From: Bagarius yarrelli
Taxonomy: Eukaryota; Chordata; Actinopteri; Siluriformes; Sisoridae
Length of the DNA: 64,000 nt
NCBI GenBank assembly: GCA_005784505.1
Contig: VCAZ01000099.1
Span: forward strand, 1,004,501 to 1,068,500
Reading direction: 5' to 3'
The notes beneath the pieces are model-generated. The model made no database searches. It had not been told where the DNA came from and saw only the letters and a list, made by a program, of their open reading frames with translations. The position numbers and the translations under genes were made by a program. Of this stretch, positions 38,741 to 50,594 are shown piece after piece (positions within the stretch are counted from its first letter, which is position 1; every line of letters starts with the position of its first letter).

Positions 38741-40540
38741 AAGGAGAAGAGAAGGAAAATGAAGAAGAAGAGAAGAGAAAATGGAAAGAGAAGAGAGAGA
38801 AAGAGAAAGAAAAATGAGAAGAGAGAGAGAGAAGAGAAGAGGGGGGAAAGAGAGGAAAAGAGAGAAAATGAGAAAAGAAAAGAGAAGAGAAGAGAAGAGA
38901 AGAGAAGAGAAGAGAAGAGAAGAGAAGAGAAGAGAAGATGGAAAGAGAAGAGAGGATGAAAAGAGAAAGAGAGAGAAGTAAGAAAAAGAGAAGATGAAAG
39001 AGAAATGGACGAAGAGAAGAGAGAAGAGAAGAGAGAGAAGAGAAGAGAAGAGAAGAGAAGAGAGAAAATAGAAAGAGAAGAGAAGAGAAGAGAAGAGAAG
39101 AGAAGAGAAGAGAAAGAGAAGAGAAGAGAAGAGAAGAGAGAAAATGAAAGAGAAGAGAAAATTGAAAGAGAAAAGAGAAAGAAGAAAGAGAAGAGAAGAG
39201 AAGAGAGAAGGAGAAGAGAAGAGAAGAGGAGAAACGAAGAGAAGAAGAGAGAGAGAAAGAAGGAAAGCGAAGAGAAGAGGAGAGGAAAAAATGAAAGAGA
39301 AGAAAGAGAGGAAGAGAAGGAGGAAAGGAAAATGGAAGAGAAAATGGAATGAAGAAAGAGAAGAAGAGAAGAGAAGAAGAGAGAGAAGAGAAGAGAGATG
39401 AGAGCGAGAGAGAGAAGAGGAAAGAGAAGAGAAGAGAGAAGAGAATGAGAAAGAAAGAGAAGAGAAAGGAAAATGGAGGAAAAGAGAAGAGAAGAGAAGA
39501 GAAGAGAAGAGAAGAAAGAAGAGATAAGGAGAAGAGGAAGAGAATGGGGGGAGAAGAGAAAGAGGAAAGAGGAAAGGGGAAAAATGAAAGAGAAAAAAGA
39601 GAAGGAAATGAAAAGAAGAGAAGAGAAAAAGGGGGAAGAGAAGAGAAGAGAAGAGATGGACAAAAAAAAGAAGAGAAAGAGAAGAGAAGAGAAGAGAGAG
39701 AGAGAGAGAGAAGAGAGAAAAATGAGAAGAGAAGAGAAGAGAAGAGAAAAGGGAAAGAGAAGAGAGAGAGAAATGAAAGAGAAGAGAGAAGAGAAAATGG
39801 AAAGAGAAGAGAAAAGAGAAAGAGAAGAAAGAGAAGAGAAGAGAAGAGAAGAGAAGAGAAGGAAGAGAGGAGAGAAAAGAGAAAGAGAGGGGGAAAGAAG
39901 GGAAAATTGAGAAAGAGAAGAGAAGGAGAAGAGAACGGAAGAAATGGAAAGAAGAGAGAGAAAGTGAAGTGAGAGAAGAGAAGGAGAAGAGAAGAGAGAA
40001 GAGAAGAGAAGAGAAGAGAAGAGAGAGAAGAGAAAGAGGAGAAGAGTGGGTGAATTGAAAGATGAAAGAGAAGAGAGAGAGAAAATGAAAAAAAGAGAAG
40101 AGAAAATGGAAAGAGAAGAGAAGAGAAGAAAAGAGAAGAGAAGAGAAGAGAAGAGAAGAGAAGAGAAGAGAAGAGAAGAGAAGAGAAATGAGAAGAGAAT
40201 GGAGAAGAGAGAGAGGAAAAGAAGAAAGAGAAGAGAAGAGAAGAGAAGAGAAGAGAAGAGAAGAGAAGAGAAGAGAAGAGAGAAAATGAAAGAGAAGAGA
40301 AGAGAAGAGAAGAGAAGAGAAGAGAAGAGAGAGAAGAAAGGAAGAGAAGAAGAGAAGAGAGAAAGATGAAGAGAAGAAAAATGGAAAGAGAGAAAATGGA
40401 AAGAGAGAGAAGAGAAGAGAAGAGAAGAGAGAAAATGAAAGAGAAGAGAAGAGAAAATGGAAAGAGAAGAGAAGAGAAAATGGAAAGAGAAGAGAAGAGA
40501 AGAGAAGAGAGAAAATGAGAAAGAAGAAAATAGAAAGAGA
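38741..40540. repeat. 1.8-kb homopurine tract, GAGAA-type
   Basis: Nearly every base is A or G on the plus strand, mostly AGAGAAGAGA pentamer arrays with AAATG interruptions. The transcript of psd3 reads the complementary UCUUCUCUUC. It creates stop-free frames (up to 660 codons on the minus strand) made only of Ser, Leu, Phe and Pro, which are artefacts. Confidence 0.97.
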
Positions 40541-41674
40541 GTTGTTGGAACTAATCAGAATGTTATATTTGTTGCTTTTATATAACACATTAAATAAATT
40601 ATTTCATTAAAATTAAAAACAGACAGTTATTTTGCGATATTTTGTGTGTTTAAATTGTTACCAGTTAAATGGCTATATCGGTAAGCAATGAGTGTCTTTT
40701 TTAGTATTTTGTATAGTTTTTTAGTTATTTAGTATTTTTTTAGTTTGCTTATAAGTAAATCAGTTCCAGCACTGCTCTCTGATTGGCTCATTACTGACAC
40801 AAAAAAATTGTCCACTTAATAAGCAAAGTTGATGTATTTTCCTGAGAAAACCGCACTCTACACCCAAAACCACTTCCATCGCTGTGAAACTGAAAATGCA
40901 ATTCACCACTAATGGGCTAGTTTAAAAGCAAGGAAATGCTTTTATTTGTGACATAAAAATCGCCTCTCCATGCATACACAGACTGAAGAACTCAAAACCG
41001 TTGCCTGACCTTCATCTGCATCTAAAAGCACACCGAACCAGCAAACCAGTGCTCATAAGAGTGAGTTCTGGAGTGCCAGGGGCATGCTGGGAAGGCAGAC
41101 TGAAGTAGGCAGACTCAGACGCTTGGCAACACTCCTGCCGATCTGACTCACATCTTTGGCCCGAGCTGGAGTCTCAGGAGCCAGGAAACGACAGCTTTCT
41201 CAGCACGAGCCAAGAGGCTACCAGCCCCAACATGCAGGTTTCCATCACATGACATCAGCAAACATCAGCGGGCCACCTGGCACACGTGTCAACACGAACC
41301 TGTTTACCGTACGGTAGCCTTTTAAGCAGGACTGAAGCTGATGACTAGGGTAATGAACGGAGCACAGACAACAGAAAGACTGCTGACTCATGGCTGCTAC
41401 AGGATAGTGCGCTTCAATTACGTCAACTCGAGTCTTATACGAAGAATCGATAAATATTACAAACAAAGTCATACATCATCCAGGGCTGAATGTTATGCAA
41501 GAAAAATGGCCTAAAAAAACTCACAAAAATTAAATAAATTAAACTTAACATCACATGCTGTCCTAGAAAAAAAATTATTGTTTTATTTCAGACTTGCACA
41601 ATTCCAAAGTTGATCCAAGAGTGTTTTATTTATGATGACATCACTTAGATTTACTAAGATATGACACAGCATAC

Positions 41675-41694
41675 CAGGGCTGGGCGATATGACA

Positions 41695-41745
<51 letters not shown>

Positions 41746-41746
41746 A

Positions 41747-41806
<60 letters not shown>

Positions 41807-41829
41807 ATATATATATATATATATATACA

Positions 41830-41913
<84 letters not shown>

Positions 41914-41960
41914 CTATACACCCAGTATATATATATATATATATACACACAGTATATATA

Positions 41961-41994
<34 letters not shown>

Positions 41995-42544
41995 CACAGT
42001 ATATACCGTTAATATATTTCCGTCTTGTCATGGTTACTTGTTATATATATATATACTGTCATATCGTACTGTATATATATACACAGTATAACACCGTTAA
42101 TATATATATTAAATAAAATAAGTTGTCAACCGTAATATATTTTTTATTCTTTGTATACTGTGACATGTAAATAAGTGGGCGTGGCTGACTTAACGTCCTG
42201 GGAAATGCTAGGAGTTTGCCAGAAACATGCAGAAAAAAACAAACAGATGTGTCTTTACATATTTATATATTTTAATATTTAAGATTTTTTTTCTGTTGTT
42301 TAAGTGGCAATAATAGTAATTATTAATTAATTAAATAATTATTATTCTATATTATTATTATAATATATTATTAATAAATTCACACAGTATTTCATTCACG
42401 TTATTTTAATTTCTGAAGTATTTCAGCTTATTCATTATATAAAGCCACTTTTATTAAATGTATCGTAATAATTTTATAGTGAATTATGTTGCCATTATAA
42501 AATAAAATTACTCTTAGAGTGAAATGGTCATACCGCCCACCGCT
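41675..42544. mobile_element. hAT-like MITE swollen by TA and TG microsatellites
   Basis: The left end CAGGGCTGGGCGATATGACA and the right end, reversed, AGCGGTGGGCGGTATGACC are mirror-like ends of an abundant teleost element. The interior holds alternating TA and TG runs from 41694 to about 42110. Confidence 0.65.
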
Positions 42545-43552
42545 ACATAATACACTTTAAAACCGTTTCGAGTTACCTTTGAGTAACACTGTGGGACATA
42601 CTGTAGACAAGTACAATCATCACTTTTTTTTTTCTTTTCTATTTTCTATTTTTCTGCTTGTTGCATTACTAAGCGTTCCCGTTAGGATTCCACGACTTTA
42701 CTATATTGCTACAAGATTTCTCCCAGGAAACTTAGTATAACATAACATTCATGCAGTCTGAACCCTTTTCTATAGATAGATCGAACATAGATTAAACTTA
42801 AGTACAGCTATCGTCTCTAGGATAATTACAGATGCTAGAAATCCTGTTCTTGGCAATTCTACCTACTTGGAAAAAAGCACATAAATACACCAGATAATAA
42901 AACAACACATACTGATATAACTAAAATATACTAAAGTGTAGGACTGATAGCAGGATGGTAAAGAAGTGGGAATTAGGGACGTTGTTGGGTTCAGCATCCC
43001 CTGAGCAGGAAGCCGTAGATTCAATTAAGTGGGGTGCAATGAGGCAGGCAATTTCCTGCTATTGAAAAGGGAAGTGATAAGAAATGGTGTATATCATAAT
43101 GAAGCCATCAGTCTTCCGCAAATATGAATCATCTTCGTCCTCGGTTAATACGACGGACGTGAAATTTCCGTCTTGTCATGGTTACTTGTTAGATCAGGAT
43201 GTTAAAGCCTTTTTTCTGTAATCGAGAGCATTTTTATTGTATGGGTTGCAAAGCCAAAGTTTATCTCTGCATCCAGGAAGAGGTTTGCATGATGTGCTCT
43301 TAGGTTGCTGTAATAAACCATACACTGATGAAAAGTCAAGAAAAAAAAGGGAGGTATGAATTTGTTTATTTTGCCTCAATGCGTTGAGCTTCCTGTTAGG
43401 GGCACCTGACTTCCTGGGTGAAAACGGGAAGTACACAGAGGCAGCAAAGCAGTTTCAACCTTCAGGTTTAGAGGACGTTAGACAGAGAGTGAGAGAGAAA
43501 GAGAGATGCTGCAGGAGTCACTGCGGTGTGCACACACACTTGCAAACGCTCT

Positions 43553-43554
<2 letters not shown>

Positions 43555-43589
<35 letters not shown>
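43555..43589. repeat. CA microsatellite
   Basis: A CA run of about 17 units starts roughly 77 bp downstream (minus strand) of the alternative-exon donor. Confidence 0.9.
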
Positions 43590-43592
<3 letters not shown>

Positions 43593-43665
43593 CAGCCTGA
43601 GCCAGAGTGCACTCTAATCGTTATTGTCGCTGTGATTAACGAAAGCGTCATGCAAAGCCACTTAC

Positions 43666-43741
43666 TGGATGGAGACGGGTTCGGCATCGGCCAGGTCTGG
43701 CTGAGCAAAGCATCCGGACACCAGGGAGCCCATAGAGTCCC
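43666..43741 (-). CDS. psd3: Alternative first coding exon of psd3-like gene
   Basis: A strong donor CCATCCA/GTAAGT ends the exon. A pyrimidine tract ending CTCCTGCCAG lies just upstream, so 43741 may be either a splice acceptor or simply 5' UTR sequence. An ATG at 43733-43731 opens MGSLVSGCFAQPDLADAEPV and runs in frame to the donor, ending two bases into a codon (CA). Joined to the C at 22349 this gives histidine followed by SDEGLKDML, the Sec7-bearing exon. The phase does not fit splicing from the upstream exon at 47465, which also ends two bases into a codon. The exon therefore looks like an alternative start giving a short protein that lacks the long N-terminus. PSD3 is known to have short isoforms; this specific first exon is my inference. 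Confidence 0.55.
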
Positions 43742-43791
43742 CTGGCAGGAGAAAAGAGTAGGACAAGGAAACAGGGGACAGTCCTTGCTAA

Positions 43792-44400
43792 TAAACTCCT
43801 GAGCTCTTGCTCCAGTGCGCCATGTGATCTCTCAGTAAACTCCTGAGCCTGTGGTTTTGCGTGCCATGTGATCTCTCGCTCGCTCTGTGCCGTCTCTGAC
43901 CTACATGGCAGCTAGGACACAGGTAGACCTTTCTTGCTTATTCATTCGAAAGGCCAGAGAGCGACTCCACAACGTCTGGATGAGTGCCGCGCTTCCTGCC
44001 TTACGCTCCATCTGCAGGCCGGATGGGGAGGATTGGGGGGGTGGGGGGCTGGGGTGGATAGAGGTGGAGATGGGGGAGTGGTGGACTGGTACACGGCCCC
44101 TCCTTGTAAAAAGGACCACCGAGAGAAAGGGAGGGCTGAGAGAGTGAATAAAGAAGGCTGTTCTCATCAGGAGTGCCGTGATGTCAGCGCTGGCTTTATT
44201 TACACCCGACACGCTGTGGGGAAGAAGACGACAGGAGCCTGGCTGGGTGCAGAGAGCGCAGACTACTGCTGCTCCTCCGCTGGAGCTATAAATAACACCG
44301 CAGCACCGCCTTGCCGCTCAGCAGACTTGACAATGAGGACATGCATCACATCTGAGCTGCGTTTCGATTTGACGAGCGCACGGGTGAGACGGCATGCTTG
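43792..44400 (-). promoter_or_regulatory. Candidate alternative promoter, CpG-rich
   Basis: By eye this stretch has roughly thirty CpG dinucleotides in 500 bp, far above the flanking introns, and lies directly upstream (minus strand) of the candidate first exon at 43741-43666. Its near end contains a tandem repeat of about 46 bp (two copies, 43792-43880) sharing CTCCTGAGC and GCCATGTGATCTCTC. A G-rich patch lies at 44028-44075. No clear TATA box was seen. The promoter call is inferred from CpG content and the adjacent exon. Confidence 0.4.
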
Positions 44401-44559
44401 AGTACTAACATGATCTGATGGCTTGTCTGGCAGGATTAGTGTATAATCGGCTTTAAATAAGTCCATAGTTTTGTTATTAAAAAAAAAAAAAAAACGTGAC
44501 TGTGATATTTGCTTACATCATGAAACGGCCGTCATTTATCGCGATTAATTATTCATCTA

Positions 44560-44595
<36 letters not shown>

Positions 44596-46804
44596 CTATA
44601 AATACCTAAATGCAGCATAAAAGCTCAAAATATATAAAACCAGCTAATATTCTATAGAATAAAAATAACTTTTATTCCATTTGAAAGAGATTTTAGTGAA
44701 ATGGAACACTACCAGTCACCTGTAAGCCACAATTATACAAATCGTGGATGATGATAATAACGATGATGATGATTAATAATGTGGCACATGCCTAATCATC
44801 GATTATCTCCAAACAAACAAATACACTCGATTTCTGTTCACCTCTTCAGTATTATTAGTACAAAGTAGAAATGAAGCAGGTTTTACTAAGACGTTAGAGG
44901 ATAAAAGGTTTTTCTAAGCGGGTTTTTTTCCAGGATGGTAGCAAGACAATGTGAATTTTTGTTTTCCGAACTTTAAGGATGTTTATAACTAATACGATGT
45001 TCCTGTGCATTATGGATCTGACATTTGCACTCATGTTGGCTTTTAACTTTTGGCAGTCGCACCTATAAAGTAAAAGGTGTTTCACTTTAACCTTTTGAAA
45101 ACTAGGGTTCAAAAATTTGGAAAAATTTCTATGGGAATATGGGAAACAGGAATATGTGGGAAATAATTGGAATAAACAGGAATTAACAGAAATTCCTGGA
45201 AATAAACTGGGGATTTTTCTAAATTGCAGGTTTACCTATAACAGGGAGCTTAAATGAAGTTAAAAAAACTAAAAACTTGTAGTCCGATGTTGGTTAAAAA
45301 CAACCAGATTTTAGTTGCGCATTAATCAATCGCACACCACATGCCAGGGTTCTTAAGGCCACACCTACGAATGTACTGAGAATTCCTCAGCAACCCTTAA
45401 TGTGTTTTAGTTAGCTTGGATGTCAGCTTACTGTTTATATCTGTTTGTATATGAAGTTTATATAAAATTTCTTAAATGAGATCATTTAAAGAAATCCCCA
45501 TAAATAAAGTGTAGTACCTGGAATAGTTTCCAAATTCCTGTGCCGAAGTTCCGATGGAAAGTTTCCGGACATTTACCAAAAAAAAAAAATCGTACACATT
45601 AAATTCAGTATTTTAAATAGATAGCAAATTTATCAGTATTATAAATGTGAAAATTTGCAACATGCTTCGTACAAATGTTAGTAAATTAAAAAAAAAAATG
45701 CATTTCAGTCAGCATCATAAGCCTGTACCACAAGGAACCAAGTATCTCTATCTAATTCTGACTATATAACTATAGTGTAGGACATCAGGGATATACAATA
45801 GTAAAACTCAGGCAGAAATGTTGTAGACCCCTTTAAGACCTGTTATAAAACAATTCATCTGCGAATATTTAAGTATCTTGACATGCTCCGCTGTCATTCT
45901 TTTGCACCTCAGTTTACTCCATCAAATAAACAGACTGCAGCAGTAAAAAGACAAAACCGAGTTGAACTCAGCAGTGTTTCATGCACAGCAAATGAAAAAT
46001 CAAATGTCCCCTTTGTGGCATGTCCCCGCATAAGACCAACCTCAGGCTTACAGGCCCTGAACCAATACCTGGTATCACAATGTACTAGCGAGTTTCTCCG
46101 CCCCAGCCTACTTCAGCCCTTAAATGCACATTTTCTGTAAGTGCTGCTTAAGGATATTACCCAGAATTCATCATTCATGATTGCCCCACCCATGTGGTTT
46201 CAGTTTCGATCGGCTCGGTTTGATAGGTTTAAAAATACTTAATAAACTTAATAACTAAACAAACTAGTTTCGCTATAATAAGGAGTAACAGAATAACGTT
46301 TATTGAACGTTTATTTAAGAAGGGATTGTCTAGTTAAGCTGGTTGTGGTATAAGCGGAATAACACTTACAGGAAAATAATCAACCTTAAATATCACTGTG
46401 TAAAATTAGCATATAATCACTCATCATGTATGTCACATGACCTCACTGAACACCTACATGCATCCGTGCATCCGTTTGCCTGCATAGGTTTATAGATGGT
46501 GTTAATGAGTCTTTACGATCCAGTGATCGATTTGTCTGTTCAACCCTGTCACATGTTTAGTAAAAGAATTCTTTTTCGGGTGATACTATAAAGCTCAAGC
46601 TGTACAGAGAAATCCACAGACGGTGAAAGGCAGGTTTGAGTCTATTCTCCTCCACATGTGCAGGAATTTATACAGACTCTGTCGAATATCACACCCTGTG
46701 CAAACATAACGACCTTTAAAACTCGAAGGAAATTCTTTCGGCTCCTGAATGGTGTACCGTTCAAACAGAGCTGAGCGTTCGGCTATAAGGGACCTTTGTG
46801 TTAA

Positions 46805-46831
46805 AGCAGCAGCAGCAGCAGCAGCAGCAGC
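46805..46831. repeat. CAG trinucleotide repeat
   Basis: Nine uninterrupted CAG units occur on the plus strand (CTG in the psd3 pre-mRNA), intronic. Confidence 0.9.
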
Positions 46832-47063
46832 GGTGCAGTTCAGTTGATTTGGATGATGATAAATAGGTGCAATTTAACCACGTGGAACAATATTTTTTTT
46901 TTAGATTAAGCACTAGAAAAGTGCTGCTTTGCTGCTCCTGCCATTTTTGAATGACGGGTCTTATGGGATAGTTAAGTGTCGATTGTTTGTGTACTTTAGA
47001 ATCTTTGAGGTAGTAGCAGAACATCTGGGAACTTTTTGCCCACTAAATACTCAAACATACTTA

Positions 47064-47250
47064 AATTTACATTGACAGCATTTGGCAGATGTTCTTATCC
47101 AGAGCGACTTACATTAAACTCATTTATACAGCTGAGCAATTAGGGGGTTAAGGGCCTTGCTCAGGGGCCCAGCAGTGGAAACTAAGTGGTGCTGCGAATT
47201 GAACCCCGATCTACCAATTAGCAGTCCAACACCTTAACCTACCACTTCCC
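47064..47250 (-). mobile_element. tRNA-derived SINE, family 1
   Basis: Read on the minus strand it has the GGGAAGTGG head, a GGGGTTCAATTCGC-type B box and the GCTCTGGATAAGAACATCTG tail. It is the only near-full family-1 copy in sense with psd3 and lies about 215 bp beyond the donor of the 47465 exon. Confidence 0.8.
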
Positions 47251-47464
47251 TAAGCATAACTCTTGGCTCATGCATTTGGTTTTTCATACAATATAGTATA
47301 GAAGTCTGACGCAGCGTAAATCTTGCAGGTGTGTGTAATTTTTCTAATTGCACTGAGCTCCTATTTCCCAAAGCTCATTCACAAAAATGCAGAAAGCAGC
47401 AACGCTACAACAAATAATCCAGCTGTGTTTCCAAAATAAAGCAGAGCTAAACCTCATCTCCTAC

Positions 47465-47908
47465 CTGGTCCAACTGTGCAGCCAATCTCTTGTGTCCTTC
47501 CCCATCACGCCATTGGCCAAAGCTCCGTCAGCATGTCCATCAACCAAGTCTGTTTGCTCTGTGGATGCGTTCAGGAAGGAGGAGGTCACCTCCAAGGTGG
47601 CTTTCCCGCTTTTCTGGGTCGCACTAACGCTCAGCACCTCCTCCTGCCTGCTACTGACCTCCATAAACAGGCTACTTTCTTTCAGTCTCTGCTGGATCAT
47701 AGGCGTGAGAGGCATCTCTACCACCCGGTGTGTGGATGTTGGCTCATGCTGCCCGTCTGTCTCGTCAGCTGAGGAGGAAAGAGCGTCCAGAGAGTCCAGG
47801 CTGCTGTACAGTGTGACACACAGACGCTGCGACTCCAGAATGCTCTCAAACTGACTGCTGAACATGTCAGTGGTTTCTTCAGTCTTGCTGGCTCTGCCCC
47901 CTACACTG
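47465..47908 (-). CDS. psd3: psd3 exon, pre-Sec7 conserved block
   Basis: The exon is 444 nt, entered after CCTCTGTAG and left at GGACCAG/GTAGGA. It encodes SVGGRASKTEETTDMFSSQF, then ESILES, then SLDSLDALSSSADE, then EMPLTPMIQQRLKESSLFM and EEVLSVSA. The Ser-Gln-Phe-Glu block and the EMPLTPMIQQR block are recognisable PSD3 landmarks upstream of Sec7. The length is a multiple of three and both ends are in the same phase, so skipping this exon would keep frame. The last two bases (AG) join the C at 22349 to give serine, so it splices directly to the first Sec7 exon. Confidence 0.92.
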
Positions 47909-48889
47909 CTACAGAGGAAAAAAGAGCACTAAATTACTTCTACATATACAAATTAAAAATGTAATTTTATATATTATACAATTATCAGAATCAGATCCCA
48001 GACTAACCACAGAATCACAGTCGTGTGCTTGTTATAATATGTTATAGTTTCTAGTGCAACAAAAAGTTCACTCATATTGTATTATAGGATATATATTTTT
48101 TGTTGAACATTTATAAAATTAACTGTGCTATAAGCAGGTTAACTATACCAAGGAAAACTAAAACATCAACAAACATCTGTAATGTACATAAAAATATAAC
48201 TTTTTGTGTGGTCGAAAAATAACACCACATGACCCCATCACGAAATACTTTATATGTAACAGGACGGTTTTAATCCAATAAATGGTTGGAATACAGGATG
48301 TGCAAATTCTCAAAAATTCTCAAAAAGCTCAAAAAAGCTGTGGTACTATATTACATTTATTATGGAATATATTAATATTATTCTATTAAAGAATATAGTA
48401 ATCTGATTCCTACCACTAGATGGCAGTCAAATGCAGGAATTACAGCAAAATTCAAGGACATGAACGTTCAATCATTTTTAAACCCTGCTGTATTGTACAT
48501 ATCTTTAATTGGTTAAAGTGGGAAGTGGTAGTCTAGTGGTTAAGGTGTTGGCCTGGTAATTCGGAGACCTAGGTTCGATTCCCAGTGCCACCAAGTTACC
48601 GCTGTCGGGCCCCTGAGGAAGGCCGTTAATTGCTTAGTTGTATAAATGTAAGTTCCTCTGGATAAGGGCTTCTGCCAAATGCTATAACCGTAAATATAAT
48701 AATGTAACACCGGGTTGGTGTTAAAAACACTAACCAGAACAACTGTTACACAAACAACACATGTTTTAAAATATTTGATGGCTATAAATGAAAAAAAATT
48801 GTAATATTTACCAACATGTGGTGCTTATAAGAGGTGTAAATTCTGAAAAAAACTGAATATGATCCAGTGCGTGTGTGTGTGTCTCATAC
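47909..48889 (-). other. Intron (981 bp) with SINE
   Basis: This short intron contains a plus-strand tRNA-derived SINE (48520-48696), antisense to the gene. The rest is AT-rich with no coding signal. The donor is GTATGA and the acceptor CCTCTGTAG. Confidence 0.8.
48520..48696 (+). mobile_element. tRNA-derived SINE, family 1
   Basis: The head is GGGAAGTGGTAGTCTAGTGG, the B box AGGTTCGATTCCC, and the tail CCTCTGGATAAGGGCTTCTG. It is nearly full length. Confidence 0.85.
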
Positions 48890-49661
48890 CTGGCTGGGTT
48901 GTTTTCAGTCACTTCAGAAACACACACCAACGGCATGGCACGTTTGGGTGTATTGTCCTGAGAAGGTTTCTCCATATCCTGAGTTGTCTGGCTTTTTTTT
49001 TCAGTTTCTCCATTCAGGAAAACCTCTCCAGCCGCCTGGTCCTCTACAAAGCGCAGCTTCTTCTGATGTTTCTCTCGTGCTTTGCCCCCATCCAGAAAGG
49101 CACTGAAGATGCCGGGGATCTCCGCCAGAATTTTGCTGGATTCCTCCAGGGAGGCCTCCAGAAGCTTTAGTGACGATTCCTCGTTTTCGCCTCCCTCCTT
49201 CTTTTCCGTAGCGGGCAGCGCTGGTGTGGGTTTATGTTGGCTCGTAGGTGCATTCCTGGTGTCTGCGCTGAGAGAGGAGCTGGAGCAGTGCAACTCCTGA
49301 GCCGAGCTTGGGTCCTGAATCAGTGCCTCACACCATGAGTCGAACGTAACATGGCTCTGCATTTCTGACTGCCCAGAGTCTGCGGTGCCGTTCTGTAGCT
49401 CCGAGGGGCGAACGGCTGTGCCCGAAGGAGAAGGAGGCACCCCGTTGCAGGGGATCATGTCTGAAGTGGCGGCTCTTGATTGGCTGTTCTCTTCAGCCGC
49501 CGCAGCATCCCTGGCTCGGGCGGTGAGGCCGCTCAGCAGCTCGGCGAGCTCCCGGTCGATCTCCTGAAAGAGTGACGTCTCGTCGAGTTCATCCTCCTGG
49601 ACGATGGGGTCAGGGGTTGGGCTGATGTTGTCCTTCTCAGGGTTCGAGTCAGGTATTGAGA
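48890..49661 (-). CDS. psd3: psd3 exon, large acidic/serine-rich N-terminal exon
   Basis: The exon is 772 nt, the largest in the window. It starts two bases into a codon after TTTGTTTAG and ends two bases into a codon at GCCAG/GTATGA. It encodes about 257 residues, mostly low-complexity acidic and Ser/Thr-rich sequence with no folded domain I recognise. A helix-like acidic segment DETSLFQEIDRELAELLSG lies near 49525-49585. The stretch EESSKILAEIPGIFSAFLDG follows, then a basic segment REKHQKKLRF. Family members have a long, poorly conserved N-terminal region between the first exons and Sec7, with short islands of similarity, and this exon fits that place. It is clearly GC-richer than the flanking introns. 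Confidence 0.9.
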
Positions 49662-50594
49662 CTAAACAAAGAAATTGAGGCACATACAGACAGTGAATCA
49701 TCTATTAACCATTCAGTGACCTTCTAAAGTTTCATTCGAAACATTTCCCTGTATCAAACTTGGACAATCTAGAGATGCTAATTCACCTAGATCACATGGC
49801 TTTAGACTGAGGGACAAAACCGGAGAAACCAGTTTGAAGACCAGAGTTAGAGGCAGTTAGAACCGACCTGCTTACTTCACTTGCATTAAGTAAACATACC
49901 AGCTCCTCGACCTGCACCTAATAATCCTCATCTGTTTTTATTTGCACTAGTTATCATTTTCCTAAAATTGTATTTTGTGCATTTTTATGGTTTTCTTTCA
50001 CAGCTTGTGTCTCCTTTTTTTCCTTTTTTTTTCTTATGCCCTTATAATTTATGCCATTATTTCCGGGAGACGTCTCCTGTAATTCCTGAATTACGAATCT
50101 ATCTACAGCAATAGGGGCTTGAACAGGACCAGTAAGACCATAAAGAGCCTCAGAAATCCTAATCATAGACATTCTGCCCCTTAAAAGCAAACACACAAAG
50201 AATAAGGAAAAACTTTCTCCCGCAGGCCTTCCGGGCCCTTGATCAGTCTACCTAGGAGTTGCCTGCCAGTTTGGTGTGATAACAGGAAGTGATTTCTTTT
50301 GTAAAAGTTCTACAAATTAAAACAGCGGAATAAATGTATATAAATAAATAAATCAAACCTTGTACGTCATCTTTAATCGGAAAACATTTTTAAACAACAT
50401 TTTCTCCAAGTTGGCAAATAGCTGTAGTACAAAAACTTTAATAAAATAAATAAAAATTATATTTATTTTGTGGTTCTGAAAAAAAAACAGAAATGTTGTG
50501 ATTTGAATAATAATATTAATAATAATAATAATAATAATAGAGTTTTTAATGTGAACATATTAAACTGTGATAAGTTTATTTTAGTGCCATTTGA

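Larger units (their letters stand above)
40541..43665. other. 25-kb intron, part next to the alternative exon
   Basis: The interval contains the MITE with expanded TA/TG arrays (41675-42544), a repeated 28-bp segment (42016 and 43164), a CA run (43555-43589) and otherwise unique AT-rich sequence. No exon was found. Confidence 0.65.
43742..47464. other. Intronic sequence, proximal part of the 25-kb intron
   Basis: No conserved coding exon was found. The interval contains a minus-strand SINE (47064-47250), a CAG run (about 46805-46831), an AT run (44566-44589), and the CpG-rich stretch upstream of the alternative first exon (43890-44400). The remainder is AT-rich and unremarkable. Confidence 0.7.

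Noticed and set aside
39005..40369. Several Lys/Glu/Arg-rich ORFs on the plus strand
   Set aside because: Same repeat read on the purine strand; artefacts.
38606..40588. 660-codon ORF on the minus strand rich in Ser, Leu and Phe
   Set aside because: It is the translation of the homopurine/pyrimidine repeat, which has almost no stop codons in several frames. The composition is pure low complexity and it has no gene signals.
41583..42116. Tyr/Ile/Thr/His repeat ORFs
   Set aside because: Translations of TA and TG microsatellites.
43901..44212. ORFs on both strands in the CpG-rich stretch
   Set aside because: GC-rich sequence gives long open frames by chance. The overlapping frames have no family resemblance, and a promoter or 5' UTR is the simpler reading.
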